Shown here piece by piece: positions 6,748 to 10,697 of a stretch of DNA of 10,697 nucleotides. Source of the stretch: an uncultured Clostridia bacterium (GTDB taxonomy: Bacteria > Bacillota > Clostridia > Christensenellales > Aristaeellaceae). How positions within the stretch are numbered: position 1 is the first letter of the stretch; each line of letters starts with the position of its first letter. A program made the position numbers and the translations under genes. The stretch lies in the NCBI GenBank assembly GCA_937886445.1, contig CALGBY010000013.1:1-10697 (forward strand), read 5' to 3'. Below the pieces are notes generated by a model, which saw only the letters and a program-made list of their open reading frames with translations, had not been told where the DNA came from and searched no databases.

Positions 6748-7392
6748 TTAAGCCTTCTTGCAGGCGTTACGGATGAGCAGCAGCCCTTCCTTGGGACCGG
6801 GAACCGCGCCATGCACCAGCAGCAGGCTGCGTTCGGCATCAACCTTGACGACGGTCAGGTTCTGCACAGTCACCTTTTCAACGCCGTAATGGCCGGGCAT
6901 ATGCTTGTTCTTGAATACACGGGAAGGATCGGAGTTGGCGCTCATGGAGCCCAGGCCGCGATGATACTTGGAGCCGTGGGCCATGGGGCCGGTGTGCTGA
7001 TGCCAGCGGTAGATGGCGCCGCTGTAGCCGTGGCCCTTGCTGATGCCGGAAATGTCAACGTACTCGCCCTCGGCGAACACGTCAGCCTTCACGACCTGGC
7101 CGATCTCATAGGAAGCGGTGTCATCCAGGCGGAACTCGCGCAGGGTCTTCATGGGGGCTACGCCGGCCTTCTTGAAGTGGCCCTCCTGGGGCTTGGAGAC
7201 TTTCTTTTCCACCCTGTTCTGGGGGATCTCTTCGAAGCCGAACTGCACGGCCTCGTAACCGTCGTTTTCAACGGTCTTCTTCTGTACCACGGTGCAGGGA
7301 CCGGCCTGGATCACGGTGACGGGCACCAGACGGCCGTCCTGCAGGAAAACCTGGGTCATGCCAAGCTTCTTGCCGATAATCGCTTTTTTCAT
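6748..7392 (-). CDS. rplC: Ribosomal protein L3
   Basis: Early-binding 50S assembly protein near the peptidyl-transferase centre and sarcin-ricin loop. It has 214 residues, the usual length. It begins MKKAIIGKKLGMTQVF, with the core block SKGHGYSGAIYRWHQHTGP, then AHGSKYHRGLGSMS and SDPSRVFKNKHMPGHYG; these match L3 although YSGAIYRW is slightly divergent from the common FQGVIKR form. A GGAGGAAAG binding site lies before the ATG, 16 bases after rpsJ. Confidence 0.98.
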   Translation of the reverse strand: MKKAIIGKKLGMTQVFLQDGRLVPVTVIQAGPCTVVQKKTVENDGYEAVQFGFEEIPQNRVEKKVSKPQEGHFKKAGVAPMKTLREFRLDDTASYEIGQVVKADVFAEGEYVDISGISKGHGYSGAIYRWHQHTGPMAHGSKYHRGLGSMSANSDPSRVFKNKHMPGHYGVEKVTVQNLTVVKVDAERSLLLVHGAVPGPKEGLLLIRNACKKA

Positions 7393-7408
7393 GTTCTTTC
7401 CTCCTGCC

Positions 7409-7717
7409 TCACAGCTTGATTTCGATCTCGACGCCGGCGGGAAGATCGAGCTTCATCATCGCGTCCACGGTGCGCTGGCTGGGGTTGTGGATGTCGATGA
7501 GGCGCTTATGAGTGCGGCGCTCAAACTGTTCGCGGCTGTCCTTGTACTTGTGAGGGGAACGCAGGATCGTTACGATCTCCTTCTCGGTGGGGAGCGGGAT
7601 GGGGCCGGAGACCCGGGCACCCGTGCGCTTTGCTGTTTCCACAATACGCTCCGCAGACTGGTCGATAAGGTCGTGATCGTACGCCTTGAGCTTGATGCGG
7701 ATATTCTGGTTGGCCAT
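7409..7717 (-). CDS. rpsJ: Ribosomal protein S10 (NusE)
   Basis: 30S head protein that also acts as NusE in transcription antitermination. It has 102 residues, the usual length. Diagnostic segments are IRIKLKAYDHDLIDQSAERI (residues 6-25), GPIPLPTEKE, and SPHKYKDSREQFERRTHKR followed by LIDI. It is the first gene of the operon: an AAGGAGGAAGG binding site precedes the ATG, and upstream lies a long structured leader with a strong promoter. Confidence 0.99.
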   Translation of the reverse strand: MANQNIRIKLKAYDHDLIDQSAERIVETAKRTGARVSGPIPLPTEKEIVTILRSPHKYKDSREQFERRTHKRLIDIHNPSQRTVDAMMKLDLPAGVEIEIKL

Positions 7718-7943
7718 TTTCCTTCCTCCTTAGTTTTCGTACTCGCGGCTTAACGGGGGGAGTCCTTTCAGCGAAGGTGTTTGCTTCGCAGGGGGCATTC
7801 CTTTCGCTTCAGGCCCGAAGCCTGTCGCGCCTTTCGCGCGGTGTGAGTCCGTCGCCGGGCTCGTTGGCCCGACATGGTCCGCGGTAATTACCCGCCCTTG
7901 GCCAGGGACGGCAACCTACCGTTTCAACCCATACACAGACAAC
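7718..7943 (-). promoter_or_regulatory. 5' leader of the S10 operon, hairpin-rich
   Basis: About 226 nt lie between the inferred transcription start (near 7943) and rpsJ. In this stretch I see perfect short stems at 7771-7789 (6 bp, GCGAAG / CTTCGC), 7810-7824 (5 bp), 7826-7840 (5 bp, CGCGC / GCGCG) and 7856-7871 (5 bp, CGGGC / GCCCG), consistent with a folded RNA. No U-tract follows a stem, so it is not an obvious terminator. S10-operon leaders are known L4 targets in E. coli; whether this one binds L4 is inference. The only frame crossing it on the minus strand is a short one with no binding site. Confidence 0.6.
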
Positions 7944-7949
7944 AGCAGT

Positions 7950-7978
7950 ATTATAAACGAAAGCAAAATAAAAATCAA
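7950..7978 (-). promoter_or_regulatory. Sigma-A-type promoter for the S10-spc operon
   Basis: On the minus strand a -35 element TTGATT (7973-7978) is followed by a 17-base spacer and a perfect -10 TATAAT (7950-7955). The bases just upstream of -35 are A-rich (a run of seven A within 7981-7987 region on the minus strand), resembling an UP element. The predicted start is near 7943. This is the strongest promoter in the window, as expected for ribosomal genes. Confidence 0.85.
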
Positions 7979-8300
7979 GCTTTTTTTCGCCGTGGAAAAA
8001 ATTTTTTTGCGGATTTTTCACTTGTCACCCCCTTCCCCGCCTTATTTTTCAAGCCTTCCGGCCTATGGCATATTTCAACCCCTCCGGGTGTGTTCATCGG
8101 TGAAAACAACAGCACAACAGGTGGTCGCGGCGCGGCGAAAAGCGCGGTCTCCCCCGCGTGCCGCGGCATCAAAAACGCCCCGGACCCGGTCTGCACCACA
8201 TATTGTGGCACGATCGTCAAAAAGCGCATGCGGGGCACAATACCGCGCATCGGTCCGGCCAAAGGAAATCTGGCGGCGCGCCGTAAATATGAAAAAACAC
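7979..8300. other. Non-coding divergent region between S10 operon and ferredoxin gene
   Basis: About 320 bases without a supportable gene. It begins with A/T tracts (7981-8020) next to the S10 promoter and becomes GC-rich. Short inverted repeats are present, for example CGCGG / CCGCG near 8136-8160 and CCACA-TAT-TGTGG near 8199. Open frames crossing it on either strand lack binding sites, family motifs and sensible composition. I see no tRNA or known RNA. Confidence 0.5.
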
Positions 8301-8329
8301 TTTACAGGCTCTGTATCCTGTGCGATAAT
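8301..8329 (+). promoter_or_regulatory. Candidate distal plus-strand promoter
   Basis: TTTACA (8301-8306, 5 of 6 to TTGACA), a 17-base spacer, and GATAAT (8324-8329, 5 of 6 to TATAAT). The predicted start near 8336 would give the ferredoxin gene a leader of roughly 270 nt, or drive a separate short RNA between 8336 and about 8500. No gene lies in between. By sequence alone it scores better than the proximal candidate, but it is untested. Confidence 0.45.
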
Positions 8330-8486
8330 CGTTTTGTAAGGATCAATAAAGGGGCTTCGCGCCGGTGCGTCATAAACCCGGCAAAAGCATGCGGCGGATA
8401 CGGCGGCGCTTATAAAGGATCCCCCGTTCCCTTCCGTCCCTCAGGGAAAGCCAAACGCACGGGCGGCAGCGCAGAAACAGCCTGTA

Positions 8487-8515
8487 TAGTCCTTTTGCCC
8501 GTTTATTCGTATAAT
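8487..8515 (+). promoter_or_regulatory. Candidate proximal promoter of the ferredoxin gene
   Basis: A perfect -10 TATAAT at 8510-8515 has a poor -35 (TAGTCC, 8487-8492) at a 17-base spacing. The predicted start near 8522 falls at the left arm of the hairpin at 8520-8541, giving a leader of about 90 nt. The weak -35 could mean activator dependence or that the distal promoter is the true one. Confidence 0.45.
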
Positions 8516-8519
8516 AAAT

Positions 8520-8573
8520 TGCCGGAGCAATCACTCCGGCACGAAAAACAATGATACCGGGCACCGGGATCAT
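8520..8573 (+). promoter_or_regulatory. Two hairpins in the ferredoxin 5' leader
   Basis: A perfect 8-bp stem (TGCCGGAG / CTCCGGCA) with 6-base loop spans 8520-8541. A second stem at 8551-8573 pairs ATGAT with ATCAT and CCGG with CCGG around one A/G mismatch and a GCA loop. No U-tract follows the first and the run to the gene is only 20-odd bases, so these look like leader structure affecting stability or translation rather than terminators. Confidence 0.5.
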
Positions 8574-8609
8574 CACATAAACCGTTCCGTTATGAAAGGA
8601 GAAATGAAC

Positions 8610-8846
8610 ATGAATGAATTGAGCGGCAAAGAGCTTGAACAGGTGACCGGCGGCAGCAGCACGGCCGTCAAACGCGCGGTCATCCAGAGAGACCGCTGCC
8701 TTTTTTGCGGCACCTGCGTTGAAACATGCGATCCCGGCGCGATCAAATTACACGGCAACGATTATTTCTTTGTTGACCGGAACCTGTGCACGGGCTGCGG
8801 CGTCTGCTTAAACGCGTGCCCCATGTGCGCCATCGTATTGGAATAA
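8610..8846 (+). CDS. 2[4Fe-4S] ferredoxin with bacteriocin-type double-glycine leader
   Basis: A 78-residue protein. Residues 1-15, MNELSGKELEQVTGG, match the double-glycine leaders that direct bacteriocins and similar peptides to C39-peptidase ABC transporters (LS-x3-EL-x2-V-x-GG pattern, GG at 14-15). The rest is a bacterial ferredoxin: C30-x2-C33-x2-C36-x3-C40-D-P and C60-x2-C63-x2-C66-x3-C70-P, ligands for two [4Fe-4S] clusters, plus an extra C73. The start at 8610 is chosen because AAAGGAG (8595-8601) lies 8 bases before it; in-frame ATGs at 8592 and 8604 lie before or against that site. Cleavage after GG would leave 63 residues, close to a normal clostridial ferredoxin. No transporter or maturase gene lies in the window. 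Export is inference; the leader-like segment may instead be a recognition tag. Confidence 0.9.
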   Translation: MNELSGKELEQVTGGSSTAVKRAVIQRDRCLFCGTCVETCDPGAIKLHGNDYFFVDRNLCTGCGVCLNACPMCAIVLE

Positions 8847-9008
8847 AGGCAATACCGCACAAATGAGTTAGTGCGATGGCGAGTGAATTTTTTAACAGTT
8901 TCGCTTGCAGAAATTGAAGGTTTACTGACTGTAAATCGAAATTTCTGCAAGATGAAGATGTTGGAAAAGACACCGTTCAGCGTGCTGACGAATTGTGCGG
9001 TATTGCCT
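8847..9008. mobile_element. MITE-like element with 16-bp perfect terminal inverted repeats
   Basis: The ends 8847-8862 and 8993-9008 are exact inverted repeats (AGGCAATACCGCACAA). Inside is a nested hairpin: CTTGCAGAAATT (8904-8915) pairs with 8940-8951, and TTTAC (8921-8925) with GTAAA (8931-8935). A CGCAC / GTGCG pair lies near the left end. If the repeat is taken as GGCAATACC... (15 bp), both flanks read TAAA (8844-8847 and 9008-9011), a possible 4-bp target duplication. It has no coding capacity. It separates the ferredoxin stop codon from its terminator. A structured intergenic RNA repeat is the alternative reading. Confidence 0.75.
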
Positions 9009-9022
9009 AAAGCATTTCACGG

Positions 9023-9063
9023 GAGCTGCCGCTGCCTCTCCGGTTCCGCGGCGGCTCTTTTTT
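9023..9063 (+). terminator. Rho-independent terminator of the ferredoxin gene
   Basis: A 10-bp stem (GAGCTGCCGC 9023-9032 with GCGGCGGCTC 9048-9057, one G-U pair) is followed directly by six T (9058-9063). Without the inserted element it would lie about 15 bases beyond the ferredoxin stop codon, so it is the natural end of that transcript. Confidence 0.88.
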
Positions 9064-9180
9064 GCGTTCGGAAAACCGTTTTCGCGGCAAAGAGCGCCTT
9101 TATCCGCCTCCGGTCGCCCGTTCGTCCGCCGGGCATCGCCCTGTATGGCGCAAGCTCTTTTCCGGAAAGTGCCCGCATAT

Positions 9181-9213
9181 AAAAACTGCCGCAGAACTTT
9201 TCTTCTGCAGCAG
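9181..9213 (-). terminator. Rho-independent terminator of the MNT/HEPN operon
   Basis: Read on the minus strand, an 11-bp stem with one G-U pair (CTGCTGCAGAA / TTCTGCGGCAG, 6-base loop) is followed by TTTTT (9181-9185). It lies about 70 bases beyond the HEPN stop codon and converges with the ferredoxin terminator. The 9064-9180 stretch between the two holds nothing recognisable. Confidence 0.85.
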
Positions 9214-9283
9214 CCTCATCCCCCAGACAGGATATGATTTGCCGGAGCAAATAAACAAAGGATCAACAGATAACCGTCAGCCG

Positions 9284-9691
9284 TTATTCACTGATTTTTT
9301 GATTTATCAGATATCCGGCAACATCATTAATGAATACTTCTACTTTCGCAATGATATCCGCCGTCTCATCTTTGTCCGGTTCAAAGAAATCTTCATAGTC
9401 GGATTTTTCTCTGAGCATAGATGCCTTTCGAATGATCCCGGAGGTATCAGACGGGAATTTTCCGGTTTTGACATATTTCTGATTAAAGTACGCGATCACT
9501 CCGCTGTGCTTGCTGCTGTCAAAACCATCCAGTGCGTTCACGGCTCTCATGGCGTCAAAAGCCGCATAATACGCTCTGTTGAGGGCAACGGCATATTCAT
9601 CGTTGTCAAATAAGGATTTTGCGATTGCTATATTTGATAGGGCTTTTTCAAACCTGTATTTTGCCAACTCCTTTACACTGCCGCTTTCCAT
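9284..9691 (-). CDS. HEPN-domain protein (HepT-like partner of the MNT protein)
   Basis: A 135-residue all-helical protein of the HEPN superfamily (PF05168 type). The core reads AVALNRAYYAAFDAMRAV (residues 34-51), followed by KHSGVIAYFNQKYVKTGKFP, both usual for this group. In MNT/HEPN pairs the HEPN protein is the candidate RNase toxin and the nucleotidyltransferase its AMPylating antitoxin. The catalytic R-x4-6-H motif is not intact here: the spot after R39-AYYAAF is D46 where relatives often have His. It may therefore be inactive, regulatory, or of another HEPN subtype. The start ATG overlaps the end of the upstream gene by 19 bases and a GGAAGGGAAGGG stretch precedes it, so the two are co-translated. 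The coding sequence is visibly AT-richer than the ribosomal genes, consistent with acquisition. Confidence 0.85.
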   Translation of the reverse strand: MESGSVKELAKYRFEKALSNIAIAKSLFDNDEYAVALNRAYYAAFDAMRAVNALDGFDSSKHSGVIAYFNQKYVKTGKFPSDTSGIIRKASMLREKSDYEDFFEPDKDETADIIAKVEVFINDVAGYLINQKISE

Positions 9692-10215
9692 AAAACGATC
9701 CCTTCCTTCCGGATGTTTTTATAAAACGGAAGAACATCCTTCCATTGGTCAAATTTCGCCGAATCAATATCTATCACGGAAAGCACCTTTCCGCATACAA
9801 GCTCATACGAAGAGACACATTCGATCATCGCGTCCGTCATTTTGCCGGAAGGCTTGCCTGTCAGAAATACAGCGATATCGATATCAGATTCCTCCGTCTG
9901 GGTGCCTCTGGCGTAAGAACCGTACAGAACGGCTTCCGTCATCATTTTGCCGTATACAGACCGGAGGCTGACGATCATATCCGAGATCGTTTTCATCAGA
10001 TCCTTATCTCTGTTCAAAGCGATCCGGTTTCTCCAGCGGCGGTATTCACCGGTGGTTACGCGCCTGTCGGCGGGATAGGGCGTGCCTGCCGGAATGATCC
10101 ACTGGTTTCCTGCCTTTTGTCCGTTCAATCTGCCTGAAGAAAGCAGCCTTCGAATGTTGCCGGCATCCTTTCCGTGCAGCTTCGCAAATTCGCTGACCGA
10201 CAGATATGCTTCCAC
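9673..10215 (-). CDS. HTH-nucleotidyltransferase (MNT) fusion, antitoxin-like
   Basis: A 180-residue protein if started at GTG 10215. Residues 4-52 are an excisionase/MerR-like helix-turn-helix module (YLSVSEFAKLHG ... SSGRLNGQKAGNQWIIPAG ... PADRRV). Residues about 75-180 are a minimal nucleotidyltransferase with G99-S100-x10-D111-x-D113 (GSYARGTQTEESDID), the metal- and NTP-binding motif of the Pol-beta fold; MntA antitoxins with this motif AMPylate their HEPN partner. The start is chosen because AAAGGGGGGTGATC, an almost ideal ribosome binding site, lies 7 bases before the GTG. The frame is open to a TTG at 10269, but that would place the palindrome and this binding site inside the gene. 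The DNA-binding part suggests it represses its own promoter, an inference. Confidence 0.87.
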   Translation of the reverse strand: MEAYLSVSEFAKLHGKDAGNIRRLLSSGRLNGQKAGNQWIIPAGTPYPADRRVTTGEYRRWRNRIALNRDKDLMKTISDMIVSLRSVYGKMMTEAVLYGSYARGTQTEESDIDIAVFLTGKPSGKMTDAMIECVSSYELVCGKVLSVIDIDSAKFDQWKDVLPFYKNIRKEGIVLWKAAV

Positions 10216-10237
10216 AGGATCACCCCCCTTTGCAATG

Positions 10238-10269
10238 TTGACATTACCACGATTTCGTGTAAATGTCAA
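10238..10269 (-). promoter_or_regulatory. 32-bp palindrome overlapping the MNT/HEPN promoter (putative operator)
   Basis: An imperfect palindrome with 15-bp arms: TTGACATT and CACGA match their complements, with two mismatched positions between, around an AA centre. On the minus strand its first six bases are a perfect -35 TTGACA (10264-10269); a weak -10-like TAATGT (10241-10246) follows at 17 bases. Any protein bound here would block the promoter, and the downstream gene has its own helix-turn-helix. Autoregulation is inferred. Confidence 0.6.
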
Positions 10270-10446
10270 TATAGGAACCTGTCATTACCGGACGGAACGA
10301 TACGGTTTACGAAACCTTTTGAGCGGCTCAATGACCGGCCGGGTCACCGGCGGGCATGTCCCCCTTCTTCCGCTTCCCTTCGGCTCATCCCGGCGCGCTG
10401 CACCGCCCTGCCGCAAATACCGCCTTCGGTGGCGGAATACCTTGCA
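10270..10446. other. Gene-free stretch upstream of the MNT/HEPN operon
   Basis: GC-rich sequence with no supportable gene. It has small inverted repeats, for example GACC-GGCCG-GGTC near 10331-10343 and CCGCC-TTCGGT-GGCGG at about 10420-10437. Frames crossing it are antisense continuations or lack binding sites. Confidence 0.4.
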
Positions 10447-10482
10447 GCAAAACGGCACTTTTCGTAAAAAGTGCCGTTTTGC
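10447..10482. terminator. Perfect 16-bp hairpin, likely bidirectional terminator
   Basis: GCAAAACGGCACTTTT (10447-10462) pairs perfectly with 10467-10482 around a CGTA loop. The CGGCAC core is bordered by A4 on the left and T4 on the right, so either strand gives a stem followed by a short U-run. It would insulate the MNT/HEPN operon from transcription entering from the right. Confidence 0.65.
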
Positions 10483-10500
10483 TATTGCATAGCATACCGG

Positions 10501-10518
10501 TCAGTGTGATCAGTGTGA
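10501..10518. repeat. Tandem 9-bp repeat
   Basis: TCAGTGTGA occurs twice in direct succession (10501-10509, 10510-10518). No gene is near enough to suggest a role. Confidence 0.7.
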
Positions 10519-10582
10519 TATGAAATAAAGCGGCTTTTCCCCCTCCGGCGGGCAGCCTGCGATTTTGAAAAGAACCAAAAAA

Positions 10583-10622
10583 GAGGCACCTGCGGTCTTC
10601 CTCCGCGATGCCTCATTTTTTT
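10583..10622. terminator. Rho-independent terminator, probably bidirectional
   Basis: GAGGCA (10583-10588) pairs with TGCCTC (10609-10614), with an inner GCGG / CCGC stem. On the plus strand it is followed by A and seven T (10616-10622); on the minus strand by six T. Its parent gene is not in the window; a minus-strand gene to the right could end here. Confidence 0.75.
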
Positions 10623-10633
10623 GCCGTCTTTTA

Positions 10634-10697
10634 GGGTGTGTCTCTAAGGAAACACTGATTAATTGAGGTGGGTTCAGATGCGAGCGAATTTTGTACA
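10634..10697. mobile_element. Possible end of another repeat or insertion element (cut by window edge)
   Basis: Starting at GGGTGTGTCTCTAAGG, the sequence changes character and runs out of the window without a gene. The motif GATGCGAGCGAATTTT (10677-10692) nearly matches GATGGCGAGTGAATTTT (8875-8891) inside the left part of the 162-bp inverted-repeat element, so the two may be ends of related elements. No partner inverted repeat is visible, so this is tentative. Confidence 0.25.

Noticed and set aside
2506..7753. Long plus-strand frames opposite the ribosomal genes (for example 4965-5873 and 6472-7419)
   Set aside because: They are antisense shadows produced by GC-biased codon use in the ribosomal genes, and have no binding sites or recognisable products.
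7809..8262. Short minus-strand frames between the S10 operon and the ferredoxin gene
   Set aside because: They overlap the rpsJ promoter or leader, lack ribosome binding sites and show no family resemblance.
7874..8554. A 226-codon open frame on the plus strand
   Set aside because: It starts inside the antisense of the S10 leader, has no ribosome binding site, crosses the S10 promoter and both candidate ferredoxin promoters, and its predicted protein shows no domain, motif or plausible composition.
8592..8609. Upstream in-frame ATGs of the ferredoxin gene at 8592 and 8604
   Set aside because: The first precedes and the second abuts the AAAGGAG binding site, while the ATG at 8610 is at the right distance.
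8519..9250. The 12-base sequence TTGCCGGAGCAA occurring at 8519 and 9239
   Set aside because: It is short and self-complementary, with no shared flanks, so chance or a common hairpin motif explains it; not enough for an attachment-site or island-boundary claim.
10216..10269. TTG start of the MNT gene at 10269
   Set aside because: This would translate through the palindrome and the strong binding site at about 10222-10236; the GTG at 10215 fits both better.
10082..10492. A 136-codon plus-strand frame opposite the MNT gene and its promoter
   Set aside because: It is antisense to a well-supported gene, runs through the bidirectional terminator hairpin and has no family features.
1..10697. CRISPR arrays, tRNA or rRNA genes
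   Set aside because: No regularly spaced repeats and no tRNA-like cloverleaf or rRNA sequence were seen on either strand.

Overview
The window is mostly a large ribosomal-protein gene cluster of an anaerobic Bacillota-type organism, most likely a class Clostridia member of moderately high GC. This placement rests on the four-cysteine, 61-residue form of S14, the Firmicutes-style S10-spc gene order, strong AAGGAGG-type ribosome binding sites throughout, the extended L22 N-terminus and a clostridial-type 2[4Fe-4S] ferredoxin. A finer assignment would be a guess.

Positions 1-7717, minus strand, hold the S10 and spc operons read as one run: rpsJ, rplC, rplD, rplW, rplB, rpsS, rplV, rpsC, rplP, rpmC, rpsQ, rplN, rplX, rplE, rpsN, rpsH and the first 134 codons of rplF, which leaves the window. 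Spacing is tight (4-bp ATGA overlaps at rplD/rplW and rplP/rpmC, otherwise about 5-40 bp), except for two gaps of about 155 and 164 bp that are rich in inverted repeats (rpsQ-rplN and rpsN-rpsH). A near-consensus sigma-A promoter at 7950-7978 starts a roughly 226-nt structured leader ahead of rpsJ.

Positions 7979-8600 are a non-coding divergent region. It contains two candidate plus-strand promoters and a hairpin-rich 5' leader for a small plus-strand gene at 8610-8846. That gene encodes a 78-residue protein joining a bacteriocin-type double-glycine leader (MNELSGKELEQVTGG) to an eight-cysteine 2[4Fe-4S] ferredoxin. This is the most unusual gene in the window. A 162-bp element with perfect 16-bp terminal inverted repeats (8847-9008), resembling a MITE, sits exactly between its stop codon and its rho-independent terminator.

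Positions 9181-10269, minus strand, hold a two-gene MNT/HEPN pair: a helix-turn-helix-nucleotidyltransferase fusion overlapping a HEPN-domain gene. The pair is visibly more AT-rich than the ribosomal genes, has its own terminator, and is preceded by a 32-bp imperfect palindrome that coincides with a TTGACA promoter element, suggesting autoregulation. It looks like an acquired toxin-antitoxin-like module.

Positions 10270-10697 have no gene. They contain two strong hairpins with flanking A/T tracts that could terminate transcription in both directions, a 9-bp tandem repeat, and at the right edge a sequence that may be the end of another mobile element.
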